Below, piece after piece: positions 1-7,982 of a stretch of 64,000 bases of DNA (its first letter is position 1; each line of letters begins with the position of its first letter). The position numbers and the translations under genes are program-made. The stretch comes from JAVBUY01 sp031552735 (lineage in GTDB: Bacteria > Bacillota > Clostridia > Christensenellales > Aristaeellaceae), in assembly GCA_031552735.1 (NCBI GenBank), contig JAVBMF010000024.1, positions 34,515 through 98,514 on the forward strand, in the 5' to 3' direction. Under the pieces are notes generated by a model. It was not told the origin of the DNA, made no database searches, and saw only the letters and a program-made list of their open reading frames with translations.

Positions 1-387
1 CCCTATATGTCGCTATCCGGCGATATCACGGTTGCTTCGGTCAAGGATACCTTGATTGTGCCTGTGGCGGCGCTGCAAACCATCAATGACCAGCAGTACG
101 TGATGCTGATGCCCACCGACGCAGACATGGTGGGTTATTATGCCAAGCAGCGCAGCGGCCCCGCCGAGCGCATGCGCCGCATGATGGCCACCGCGGACGG
201 CGCGGATCTGGAAGTGCTGCAAGGCATCGCGCCGCAGCTAATGCGCCGCGTGGAGATTGGCCTGATTGCCAAGGAATACGCGCAGGTGGTCAGCGGCCTC
301 AATGAAGGCGACCAGATTGTTGTGCCCAAGAGCGGCGGCGGCATGATGGAAATGATGCGCAGCATGCAGGGAGGCGGCATGCAATGA
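1..387 (+). CDS. HlyD/MacA-type efflux adaptor, C-terminal part
   Basis: The gene enters from the left edge; about 128 codons of the C-terminal part are visible. The region GDITVASVKDTLIVPVAAL is the typical strand and linker of membrane-fusion adaptors of ABC and RND pumps, and the end (VSGLNEGDQIVV) is the usual last beta domain, followed by a Met/Gly-rich tail. The stop overlaps the start of the ABC ATPase by 4 bp, and a MacB-type permease follows, so it is the extracytoplasmic adaptor of a MacAB-like exporter. In a Gram-positive cell it would act at the outer face of the membrane. The substrate cannot be told. Confidence 0.85.
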   Translation, partial: PYMSLSGDITVASVKDTLIVPVAALQTINDQQYVMLMPTDADMVGYYAKQRSGPAERMRRMMATADGADLEVLQGIAPQLMRRVEIGLIAKEYAQVVSGLNEGDQIVVPKSGGGMMEMMRSMQGGGMQ

Positions 388-1088
388 TCGAACTTGACCG
401 CGTTTGCAAACGGTACCTGATGGGCGGTGAGACCGTCACCGCGCTGGACCACGTGTGCCTGACCATCGCTGACCACGAGTACGTGGCGATCATCGGCCCG
501 TCAGGCAGCGGCAAAAGCACGCTGATGAACATCATCGGCTGTCTGGACACCGCCGATGAGGGCGCCTATAAACTGGATGGGCAGGACATTACGCGCTACA
601 CCGCGCGCCAGTTGGCCACCATCCGCAATAAGAAAGTTGGATTCATCTTTCAGCAGTTTAACCTGCTGCAAAAGCTGACCGCGTATGAGAACGTGGAACT
701 GCCGCTGATCTATCAGGGAATCGGCGCGACCGAGCGCAAACAGCGTGTGGAAGGCGCAATGGCGCGCGTCGGACTGTCCGACCGCATGCGTCACCGCCCC
801 AACCAGCTCTCCGGCGGACAGCAGCAGCGCGTGGCCATCGCGCGCGCGCTGGTGACCAGCCCGTCGCTGATTCTGGCCGACGAGCCGACCGGCAACCTGG
901 ACTCCAAAACCAGTGTGGAGATCATGGCGATGCTGGATGAGCTGCATCGCGCGGGCAACAGCATCGTGCTGATCACGCACGACAGCAATATTGCCGCGCA
1001 GGCACCGCGCCGCGTGCGCATCCATGACGGACGGCTGACCGAGGAAACCGACATTCCGGTCGTGCCCACCGAGGAGGTGCACGCATGA
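384..1088 (+). CDS. MacB/LolD-type ABC transporter ATP-binding protein
   Basis: A 234-residue ABC ATPase. Walker A is GPSGSGKST (about residues 39-47), followed by the Q-loop FIFQQFNLL, signature LSGGQQQRVAIARAL, Walker B LILADEPTGNLDS and the switch His in LITHD. This is the MacB/LolD/FtsE subtype that works with FtsX-fold permeases. It overlaps the adaptor upstream and the permease downstream by 4 bp each, so the three are translationally coupled as one export system for peptides, macrolide-like compounds or envelope stress factors. Specificity is not visible. Confidence 0.93.
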   Translation: MIELDRVCKRYLMGGETVTALDHVCLTIADHEYVAIIGPSGSGKSTLMNIIGCLDTADEGAYKLDGQDITRYTARQLATIRNKKVGFIFQQFNLLQKLTAYENVELPLIYQGIGATERKQRVEGAMARVGLSDRMRHRPNQLSGGQQQRVAIARALVTSPSLILADEPTGNLDSKTSVEIMAMLDELHRAGNSIVLITHDSNIAAQAPRRVRIHDGRLTEETDIPVVPTEEVHA

Positions 1089-2254
1089 GCATTATGCAAT
1101 CGTTCAAAATGGCGCTGGCCGCTATTCTTTCCAACAAGATGCGCTCGTTCCTGACCGTGCTGGGCGTCATCATCGGCATCATCGCGGTGGTGGTGCTCTC
1201 CTCGCTGGGGCAGGGCGCGATGGACCAGGTAACCGGACAGATTCAGGACCTGGGCACCAACATGCTGATCGTCACGGTCAGCACCACGCGCAATGTGAAC
1301 ATCACGATCGACGAGCTGCACGACATGGTGGGGCAAAGCGGCATCGCCGCCGTATCGCCGCTGGCCAGCGCCAAGATGCTGGCCAAGGGTGGCAACGAGT
1401 CCTTCCGCTGCGACATTGAGGGCGCGGAGCCAGACTTTTTGACCATCCGCAAGATGAATGTGGAGCACGGTCGCGCGCTCAATGCCTTTGACGAGGCCAA
1501 CCGTTCGCCGGTGGCGGTCATCGGCACCGAGGTGGCCGACGAGCTATTCGGCACGCGCAACGTGCTGGGCAATACCGTCAGCGTCGGCGGACACGAACTG
1601 ACCATCGTCGGTCTGCTGGAGGAGCAGGGCACCAGCATGATGGGCTCCGAGGATGCGCGCATTGTGATGCCCTACTCGCTGGCGCAGCGCGTGCTCAAGC
1701 AAAAGGAGATTACCTCGTTCTTTGTGTCCACCGACTCGGAGGATTCTGTGCCAGCCGCCGAGCAGTACCTGCGCCGCTTTATGCAGGCGCGCACACAGGA
1801 CAAGGACGATTACAACCTGCTCAATCAGTCCAGCATTCTGGAGCTGTTCGACCAGTTTACCGCGACCTTTACGATGCTGCTGTCGGGCATTGCGGGCATC
1901 GCGCTCTTAGTCGGCGGCATCAGCATCATGAACATCATGCTGGTGTCGGTGACCGAGCGCACGCGCGAGATCGGCATCCGCAAGGCGATCGGCGCGCAGC
2001 GCAGCGCGATTCTGGTGCAGTTCCTCATCGAGGCGGTGGTGCTGTCGGTGGCAGGCGGCCTATTGGGTGTGCTGCTGTCGTGGATGATTCTGGCGGCGCT
2101 GCGCACGCCGCTGGCGATGGAGAACCTGACTGTCACTATGTCCAGCGTGCAGCTGGCGCTGACCTTCTCAATCGGCATCGGCGTCATCTTCGGCATCTAC
2201 CCGGCCAATAAGGCGAGCAAACTCAAGCCCATTGACGCGCTTCGGTACGAATGA
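1085..2254 (+). CDS. MacB-type ABC transporter permease (FtsX fold)
   Basis: A 389-residue permease with the MacB_PCD/FtsX architecture: one N-terminal membrane helix (about residues 20-42), a large extracytoplasmic domain (about 45-260), then three C-terminal helices. The conserved cytoplasmic loop TERTREIGIRKAIGAQ lies near residues 290-305. It couples to the ATPase encoded just upstream (4 bp overlap). The short stretch to the convergent barstar gene (36 bp) has no convincing terminator hairpin. Confidence 0.92.
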   Translation: MSIMQSFKMALAAILSNKMRSFLTVLGVIIGIIAVVVLSSLGQGAMDQVTGQIQDLGTNMLIVTVSTTRNVNITIDELHDMVGQSGIAAVSPLASAKMLAKGGNESFRCDIEGAEPDFLTIRKMNVEHGRALNAFDEANRSPVAVIGTEVADELFGTRNVLGNTVSVGGHELTIVGLLEEQGTSMMGSEDARIVMPYSLAQRVLKQKEITSFFVSTDSEDSVPAAEQYLRRFMQARTQDKDDYNLLNQSSILELFDQFTATFTMLLSGIAGIALLVGGISIMNIMLVSVTERTREIGIRKAIGAQRSAILVQFLIEAVVLSVAGGLLGVLLSWMILAALRTPLAMENLTVTMSSVQLALTFSIGIGVIFGIYPANKASKLKPIDALRYE

Positions 2255-2289
2255 CTTTCACAGAACAAAAACCGCCTTTTCTGCCTTTT

Positions 2290-2574
2290 CTATTGCCCGT
2301 ACCGCGCCTTGCGCACAAAAAATCCAATCCGCTCTTTCTCCGCGCGCTTCATCAGCTGATACGCCAAGTCGGCATAGTCGCCCAACAGCCTCTGGCTGCG
2401 GGCAAAGTACGTCCACCGCACTGTTACCGGCAGCGCGATATGCCCGGTGATCATGTCCCATAGCGCGTCAAGATTATTGCCGTAAAAACCAGGGAAATCC
2501 AGCGCCGCCTTCAGTGCCGCGTGCAGCGCCGCCCGGTCGGGTAGATTGCGGCCATCCAGCCTTACTTCTTGCAT
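2290..2574 (-). CDS. Barstar-family ribonuclease inhibitor
   Basis: A 94-residue cytoplasmic inhibitor. The block FYGNNLDALWDMITG matches the barstar helix that plugs the barnase active site (barstar YYGENLDALWD, with the inhibitory Asp and Trp). The start is fixed by AGGAGG 6 nt upstream. It lies 11 bp behind the barnase gene, so toxin and antidote are cotranscribed, toxin first. Family knowledge: barstar neutralises barnase that stays in the cell before secretion. Confidence 0.92.
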   Translation of the reverse strand: MQEVRLDGRNLPDRAALHAALKAALDFPGFYGNNLDALWDMITGHIALPVTVRWTYFARSQRLLGDYADLAYQLMKRAEKERIGFFVRKARYGQ

Positions 2575-2585
2575 CGGTGGCCTCC

Positions 2586-3053
2586 TTACATCTCCTCAAA
2601 GGTTTCGTAGTGATCCTCGGTCTTATAGATCAATCCATCGCTGGAAAACACAATGCGGTGCGCGCCGCGCCCGCCTGATGTGTAGCCAATGTCGCACTCG
2701 TACCATACGCGCCCTTTGGCTTTGGGCAGCAGTCCCTCTGCGTTGGAAAACACATCGCCGCCAATGCTCATGCCCGGCGCGACCTCGGCCAGATTGCCCT
2801 CGCGCGCCACCCAGCCCAGCGTGGTCGCCTCTCTCTTGGTGATAAAGTTGTCGGGCAGCTCGCCATGTTCGCGCAGGTAGTCCGCCACGCCCTCAAAGTC
2901 GGTGATCGGCGCGCCGACTGTCGCCTGTGTCTGCGTTTGCGTGGATGGCGACAGGCTGCTGAGCACCGACTGTGGCAGCACGCCGATGCGCACCAGCGCC
3001 AGGATGGCGACCACCACCACGACGCTCAGCAGGGTCTTGGTTTTTTTCTGCAT
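2586..3053 (-). CDS. Barnase-type secreted ribonuclease
   Basis: 155 residues. An N-terminal hydrophobic segment (about 7-27) is a signal peptide or membrane anchor, followed by a Ser/Thr/Gln linker and the barnase domain. Catalytic residues align with Bacillus barnase: Lys in ITKREA, Glu in WYECDIGY (Glu73), Arg in GAHRIVFSS (Arg87) and His in TEDHYETF (His102). The start ATG has AAAGGAG upstream. It lies 11 bp downstream of the metal-permease gene and directly before barstar. The likely role is an extracellular guanyl-preferring RNase for nutrition or competition. No signal peptidase site is obvious, so it may remain anchored. Confidence 0.92.
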   Translation of the reverse strand: MQKKTKTLLSVVVVVAILALVRIGVLPQSVLSSLSPSTQTQTQATVGAPITDFEGVADYLREHGELPDNFITKREATTLGWVAREGNLAEVAPGMSIGGDVFSNAEGLLPKAKGRVWYECDIGYTSGGRGAHRIVFSSDGLIYKTEDHYETFEEM

Positions 3054-3064
3054 GTGTGCTCCTT

Positions 3065-3904
3065 TCAGCGCCGCGCACCGGCAAACGGCAGCGTGGCAAA
3101 GTAAATCGCCGCCGCCGCCAGTACCACCGCCGCGCCCGCCGCTGTGTTCAGGTAATACGAGGCAATCAGCCCTGCCACACCCGCGCACATCGCAAACAGC
3201 ACTGATAGGCGGATGTAGGACGAAGCGCGCCGCGCGATATTGCGCGCCGCCGCCGCGGGCAGGATCAGCAGCGAGTTGATCAGCAGCACGCCCACCCAGC
3301 GAATGGCCAGCATCACCACGATGGCGACCAGCACCACGAAACAGGCTTCCGTCAGCCGCGCCGGGATGCCCCGGCTTTTTGCCAGCGATGCATTGACGCT
3401 GGTCATCAGCAGCGGATTGAACAGGAACGCCCACGCGATCACCACGCCGACCAGCGCAACCGCCAGCCACAAAAGATCGCGCGGTGTCACCGCCAGTACG
3501 TCGCCCACCAGATACCCCGCGTATTTCGCAAAGCCGCCGCCGCGCGAGAGCACCACCAGCCCCAGCGCGATCGCCGTCGAGGAAAACACGCTGATCACCG
3601 TGTCAGCGGAGGATTTTCCGCGCTGCTTGATGCGCGTAATGGCCAGCGCGGCCAGTACGCCAAACGCCAGCATGGAGACCATCGGATCGTCGATGCCCAG
3701 CAGCACGCCCAGCGCGATGCCGGTCAACGCCGAGTGCCCCAGCGCATCGGAAAAAAAGGCCATCTGGTTGTCCACCGCCATTGTGCCCAACAGCCCAAAC
3801 AGCGGCGTGAGCAACAGCAGCGCCAGCAGCGCGTTTTTCATGAAAGTATAGTCCAGCCAGGAAAAGGGCAGCAGCGTGTCCATCACCGCATAGATCGCAC
3901 TCAT
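3065..3904 (-). CDS. Zinc/manganese ABC transporter permease (ZnuB family)
   Basis: A 279-residue ABC-3 family permease with about eight membrane helices. Family blocks FFSDALGHSALTGIALGVLLG and RSSYIRLSVLF-like C-terminal segments are present. It overlaps the ATPase gene by 4 bp and belongs to the run deoC, binding protein, ATPase, permease. It would carry zinc or manganese through the membrane; the two metals cannot be separated from the permease alone. Barnase follows 11 bp later, apparently in the same transcript. Confidence 0.93.
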   Translation of the reverse strand: MSAIYAVMDTLLPFSWLDYTFMKNALLALLLLTPLFGLLGTMAVDNQMAFFSDALGHSALTGIALGVLLGIDDPMVSMLAFGVLAALAITRIKQRGKSSADTVISVFSSTAIALGLVVLSRGGGFAKYAGYLVGDVLAVTPRDLLWLAVALVGVVIAWAFLFNPLLMTSVNASLAKSRGIPARLTEACFVVLVAIVVMLAIRWVGVLLINSLLILPAAAARNIARRASSYIRLSVLFAMCAGVAGLIASYYLNTAAGAAVVLAAAAIYFATLPFAGARR

Positions 3905-4653
3905 GACCGCACCTCCCCGCCATCCAGCGCAAATACGCGCGCAAATTCCGGCGAGGCGAATACCGCGTCCGGCTTGCCCTCCGCCAGCACGGTCTGCTGG
4001 ATCAGCACGACGCGATCAGCATATCGGCGCACCACCGAGAAATCGTGCGACACCAGCAGGATGGCCAAGTGGTGGTGCTTCCTTAGCTCGGATACGGTCT
4101 GGTAGAACAGCTCCAGTCCGTTCTGATCGACGCCGCTGACCGGCTCGTCCAGAATCAGCAGGTCGGGGCTGGGTGTCAGTGCCAGCGATAGCAGCACGCG
4201 CTGCAACTCGCCGCCAGACAGCGCGCCCAGGCGGCGATCCGCCAGACACTCGCTGTGCGTTTGCTTGAGCGCGGCCATCGCGCGCTCGCGGTCCGGGCGG
4301 CGTATTCCCCACCACACCGGGCGCTTGCCGGTGGCTGCGGTCAGAAAATCCAGCACCGTCACCGGCGCGCTACGGTCAAACGCCATCTGCTGCGGCACAT
4401 AGCCGGTGCGCACCTCGCGCAGGGGGCTGCCATCGTGCCGCACATGCTTGACTTCGCCGCGATAGGGTAGCTCGCCCAGCAGCGCGCGGATCAGCGTCGT
4501 CTTGCCCGCGCCATTCGCGCCGATCAGCGCGGTCAGTTCGCCGCAATGGATGTGCAGGTTAACATCGCGCACCAACTCCTGCCCCTCCATGGCCACCGTC
4601 AGATGGTCCAACTCGATGCGGCACAGCCCGCAGGCATGGGTGTGTTCCGACAT
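3901..4653 (-). CDS. Zinc/manganese ABC transporter ATP-binding protein (ZnuC family)
   Basis: A 250-residue ABC ATPase: Walker A GANGAGKTT, signature LSGGELQRVLLSLAL, Walker B LLILDEPVSGVD and switch His in LLVSHD. The start chosen (MSEHTHAC) has GGAGG spaced 5 nt before ATG; a GTG 15 bp upstream lacks this. The N-terminus HTHACGLC carries two His and two Cys, possibly a metal-sensing tail. It follows the binding-protein gene by 11 bp and overlaps the permease gene. Confidence 0.93.
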   Translation of the reverse strand: MSEHTHACGLCRIELDHLTVAMEGQELVRDVNLHIHCGELTALIGANGAGKTTLIRALLGELPYRGEVKHVRHDGSPLREVRTGYVPQQMAFDRSAPVTVLDFLTAATGKRPVWWGIRRPDRERAMAALKQTHSECLADRRLGALSGGELQRVLLSLALTPSPDLLILDEPVSGVDQNGLELFYQTVSELRKHHHLAILLVSHDFSVVRRYADRVVLIQQTVLAEGKPDAVFASPEFARVFALDGGEVRS

Positions 4654-4664
4654 GATTTCCTCCG

Positions 4665-5537
4665 TCACTTCAGCGCGGTCAGCAGGGTGCCGAGGTTGCG
4701 CTCCATCGCGTCTTGATACGCGGTTTTGCTCATCGGCCCGGTAACCACCGGATCGAGCGTGTAGACGTGCGCGCCGGTTTCGCGGGCAATGACCTCTGCG
4801 GCGCGGTCGGCATACTGCGGCTCCGCGAACAGCGCGCGCACGCCGCTGGCCTTCACGGTATCGACAATCTCGGCCAGTTCGCGCGTGCTCGGCTCGGTGC
4901 CTGGCTCGCGCTCAATCACCGCCGCGATACGCAGGGAGAATGCCGCCGCGAAGTATGGAAACGCTTCGTGGAATGTCACAATGTCCCGCTGCGTGATGCC
5001 ATCCAGCGCCACCACCATGCGTGCATAAAGCTGCTCCAGCACAGCCCGGTATGCGTCGCTGTTTTCCGCCAGCCGCTTTTCCTGCGCAGGCAACAAGGCA
5101 GCCAGCCCCTGCGCGATATTCTTGACTTCAATCGCCGCGTTGCGCGGGTCCACCCACACATGCGGGTTATTGTCCAGCAGCGCGATGCCCGCGCTTGCCT
5201 CAATCACCGGCAGGCTCGGGTACACTTCGCGCACTTTGTCCAGAAAGCTTTCCATGCCCGCGCCGTTGATGACCAGCGCGTCGGCGCTTTCCAGTGCGCG
5301 CAGATCGGCGGGCAGCAGCTGATAGTCGTGCAGGCAACCCACGTCAGGCGCGGCCATGTTATGCACCGTGACACCCGGGATATCGCCGACCACGTTTTGG
5401 GTCAGCAGGTACATCGGGTAGAACGAGGTAACGATGGTAAAGTCGCCCGTCTGCCCGGAGGACGGCGCGCTCGCCGCGCAGCCCACACACAGGCATGCCA
5501 CCAGCGCCAGCGCGGCCACCAGCACCACTTTTTTCAT
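4665..5537 (-). CDS. Zinc/manganese ABC transporter substrate-binding lipoprotein (ZnuA family)
   Basis: A 290-residue cluster A-I metal-binding protein. The N-terminus ends in a lipobox (CLCVGC), so it is anchored outside the membrane. Metal ligands expected in this fold are present: His in CLHDYQL, His in NPHVWVDP, His in FHEAFPYFAAAF and Asp in YTLDPV. There is no long His-rich loop, as is common in Gram-positive members. ATG at 5537 overlaps the deoC stop (TGATG); a TTG one codon earlier is possible. Confidence 0.93.
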   Translation of the reverse strand: MKKVVLVAALALVACLCVGCAASAPSSGQTGDFTIVTSFYPMYLLTQNVVGDIPGVTVHNMAAPDVGCLHDYQLLPADLRALESADALVINGAGMESFLDKVREVYPSLPVIEASAGIALLDNNPHVWVDPRNAAIEVKNIAQGLAALLPAQEKRLAENSDAYRAVLEQLYARMVVALDGITQRDIVTFHEAFPYFAAAFSLRIAAVIEREPGTEPSTRELAEIVDTVKASGVRALFAEPQYADRAAEVIARETGAHVYTLDPVVTGPMSKTAYQDAMERNLGTLLTALK

Positions 5538-6268
5538 CAATAGCCAGCCTTTCCCAGCGCGGCCGCTTGGTCAACTTCTTTGAGTGTTCCTTCGGCATAG
5601 CGGCGCTCAGCCTCTTCCATGATCGCCTGTGTGGCCGACACGCCGCAGCGCGTCGCGCCGACCGCCCGCGCGCTCAGCACCTGATCCAGTGTGCGGATGC
5701 CGCCCGAGGCCTTTACCTGTACCCTGGCCGATACGTTGGCGCGCATAAGCGCCAAATCCTCGATGGTCGCGCCGCCGCTGCCGTAGCCGGTGGAAGTCTT
5801 GACAAAGTCCGCCCCGGCGCGCTCGCAAATCTGGCAGGCAGCGATCTTCTGCGCCTCGTCAAGGTAGCAGGTTTCGAGGATGACCTTCACGATGGCGCGG
5901 CGCGCGTGCGCAAGCGCCACGATTGCGCGGATCTCCGCCTCAACCCGATCATACTGCCCTGCCTTCATCCAGCCGATGTTGAGCACCATGTCCAGTTCCT
6001 CGCAGCCGTCGTCCAGCGCGCGCTCGGCCTCATAGATTTTTACGTCGGTACGGTGCGCGCCATGCGGAAAACCAATCACCGTGCACACCTTGATGCCGGT
6101 GCCCTTCAGTGCCGGGGCAACAATGTGCATGTCGCCCGGGCGCGCGCACACCGATGCGGTCTTGTATTGTTTGGCGATGTCGCAGCCCTTGCGGATGTCC
6201 TCCTCGGTCAAAAACGGCTGTAGCGTGGAATGATCCAGCATCTTGGCGATGATCTCCGGTGTCAACAT
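5537..6268 (-). CDS. deoC: Deoxyribose-phosphate aldolase
   Basis: A 243-residue class I aldolase that splits 2-deoxyribose 5-phosphate into glyceraldehyde 3-phosphate and acetaldehyde in deoxynucleoside breakdown. The Schiff-base lysine is in DFVKTSTGYGSGGAT and the second active-site lysine is in QVKASGGIRT. The start at MLTPEIIAKMLDHS is chosen because AGGAGG lies 7 nt upstream; longer forms lack a site. It heads a run with the metal importer, to which it has no obvious functional link. Confidence 0.95.
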   Translation of the reverse strand: MLTPEIIAKMLDHSTLQPFLTEEDIRKGCDIAKQYKTASVCARPGDMHIVAPALKGTGIKVCTVIGFPHGAHRTDVKIYEAERALDDGCEELDMVLNIGWMKAGQYDRVEAEIRAIVALAHARRAIVKVILETCYLDEAQKIAACQICERAGADFVKTSTGYGSGGATIEDLALMRANVSARVQVKASGGIRTLDQVLSARAVGATRCGVSATQAIMEEAERRYAEGTLKEVDQAAALGKAGY

Positions 6269-6389
6269 AGCGTTTCCTCCTGTCCTAAGCGGCCACTGCC
6301 GCACGCAAACCCAACTTCTTCCCCATATGGTACCAATAGGCAAATGGGGTTATTCTATTTTTGCCGGTCGTTTCCCTGCCGCGTACAAG

Positions 6390-6413
6390 AAAAAAGCGGC
6401 CCGAAGGCCGCTT
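6390..6413 (-). terminator. Intrinsic terminator of the liv operon
   Basis: Read on the minus strand, an 8 bp perfect stem AAGCGGCC/GGCCGCTT closes a TTCG tetraloop and runs into six T. It lies about 70 nt behind the livF stop; the short repeat at 6440-6482 sits between the two. Confidence 0.9.
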
Positions 6414-6439
6414 ATGATCAAGAACTATTGCTTCGAACA

Positions 6440-6482
6440 CAGGCTGACCAGAAGCGTCCTATCGCTAGGAGACGTCGGCCTG
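6440..6482 (-). repeat. Short form of the post-stop structured repeat (copy A)
   Basis: A 43 bp inverted repeat beginning one base behind the livF stop codon. The outer arms CAGGCTGAC/GTCGGCCTG pair with one wobble, and the inner arms TCCTA/TAGGA pair fully. The first 26 bases of the plus strand match copy B at 17095 in 24 positions, so this looks like an internally deleted copy. Confidence 0.75.
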
Positions 6483-6483
6483 C

Positions 6484-7188
6484 TTAGTGCCCCAGGTACG
6501 CCCTGCGCACCTGATCATCATCCATCATTTCCTTCGCGTCGCCGCTCATCACAAAGCGTCCGGTTTCCAGCACATATGCGCGATTCGCGATAGACAGCGC
6601 CATGCGCGCATTCTGCTCGACCAGCAGGATGGTTGTGCCCGACGCACTGACCTCGCCAATGATGTTGAAGATTTCGCCAACCAATATGGGCGACAGACCC
6701 ATCGACGGCTCGTCGAGCATCAGCAGCTTGGGCAGGCTCATCAGCGCGCGGCCCATGGCCAGCATCTGCTGTTCGCCGCCGGACAGCGTTCCGGCCAACT
6801 GCTTGCGGCGCTCTTTCAGGCGCGGAAAGCTCTTGAACACATGCTCATAGCCTTCCTCAATGCCTTCGCGATCACTGCGGGTAAAGGCGCCCATCTCCAG
6901 ATTCTCCTGCACAGTCATCTGCTGAAAGATGCGCCTTCCCTCCGGCACCTGCGCCAGACCCAGCTTCACGATATTATGCGGCTCCACCTTTTGCAGATTC
7001 TGCTCCAGAAAGGTTACTTCGCCGCTCTTCTGGCGCAGCAGGCCGGAGATGGTCTTGAGGATCGTGGACTTGCCCGCGCCGTTCGCGCCGATCAGCGTCA
7101 CGATCTCGCCCTGATTGACCTCAAACGACACGCCATGAATGGCGTGAATCGCACCGTAATAGACCTCTAAATCCTTGACAACCAGCAT
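6484..7188 (-). CDS. livF: Branched-chain amino acid ABC transporter ATPase LivF
   Basis: A 234-residue ABC ATPase of the LivF type: Walker A GANGAGKST, signature LSGGEQQMLAMGRALM, Walker B LLMLDEPSMGLSP, switch VEQN in place of the usual His, as is normal for LivF. It is the last gene of livK-H-M-G-F. AGGAGG-like GGAGG lies 7 nt before ATG. Together with LivG it drives uptake of leucine, isoleucine and valine. Confidence 0.95.
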   Translation of the reverse strand: MLVVKDLEVYYGAIHAIHGVSFEVNQGEIVTLIGANGAGKSTILKTISGLLRQKSGEVTFLEQNLQKVEPHNIVKLGLAQVPEGRRIFQQMTVQENLEMGAFTRSDREGIEEGYEHVFKSFPRLKERRKQLAGTLSGGEQQMLAMGRALMSLPKLLMLDEPSMGLSPILVGEIFNIIGEVSASGTTILLVEQNARMALSIANRAYVLETGRFVMSGDAKEMMDDDQVRRAYLGH

Positions 7189-7200
7189 GCTTTCGCCTCC

Positions 7201-7959
7201 CTACTGCCCTAGGTACGCGCCGATGACCTTCGGGTCGCTGGCGACTTCCTGCGGTGTGCCGGTGCAGATGATCTGACCATAGTCCAGCACCACCAACCGC
7301 TCACAAATGCCCATCACCAGCGCCATATCGTGCTCGATGAGCAGGATGGCGACGCCAAAGCGGTCGCGGATCAGGCGAATGGTGGCCATGAGCTCCTGCG
7401 TTTCGGTGGGGTTCATGCCCGCGGCGGGCTCATCGAGCAACAGGATTTTCGGGTTGGCGGCCAGCGCGCGGGCAATCTCCAGTTTGCGCTGCTGGCCATA
7501 GGGCAGGTTCTTGGCCTGGGTATCTGCCGAGCCCTCCATGCCGAATACGCCCAGCAGTTCGCGCGCGCGCGCATCGGCCACCTTTTCGTCCTTCCAAAAG
7601 CGCGGCAGGCGCAGAACCGCCTCCGTGGCGGAGTATTTCATCTGGTTGTGATACGCAACTTTCACGTTCTCCAGCACGGTCATGTTCTTGAACAGCCGGA
7701 TATTCTGGAATGTGCGCGCGATCCCCACCTGCGTAATCTTGTTGGTGGGCATGCCCACAATACTGCGGCCGTCCAGCTCGATGGTGCCGTTGGTGGGGAT
7801 ATACACATTGGTCAGCAGGTTAAAGACTGTGGTCTTGCCCGCGCCGTTCGGGCCAATCAGCCCAACAATCTCGCCGGGATCAATCGACAGACGCACATTC
7901 TCCAGCGCGCGCAGACCGCCGAATTGAATCCCAAGGTTTTTGACTTCCAGCATCGCCAT
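7201..7959 (-). CDS. livG: Branched-chain amino acid ABC transporter ATPase LivG
   Basis: 252 residues; Walker A GPNGAGKTT, a LivG-type signature region NLPYGQQRKLEIARALA (YGQQR replaces LSGGQ as usual in LivG), Walker B LLLDEPAAGMNP and switch LLIEHDM. It pairs with LivF as the second ATPase. The first of two near ATG codons (MAMLEV) has AGGAGG spaced 8 nt and is taken as start. It lies 23 bp behind livM. Confidence 0.95.
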   Translation of the reverse strand: MAMLEVKNLGIQFGGLRALENVRLSIDPGEIVGLIGPNGAGKTTVFNLLTNVYIPTNGTIELDGRSIVGMPTNKITQVGIARTFQNIRLFKNMTVLENVKVAYHNQMKYSATEAVLRLPRFWKDEKVADARARELLGVFGMEGSADTQAKNLPYGQQRKLEIARALAANPKILLLDEPAAGMNPTETQELMATIRLIRDRFGVAILLIEHDMALVMGICERLVVLDYGQIICTGTPQEVASDPKVIGAYLGQ

Positions 7960-7982
7960 GGGGTGGTCCTCCTTTCACGCGC

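Noticed and set aside
6260..6350. Purine or other riboswitch upstream of deoC
   Set aside because: Only a weak CCCCAT/ATGGGG dyad is seen; no conserved riboswitch core could be placed.
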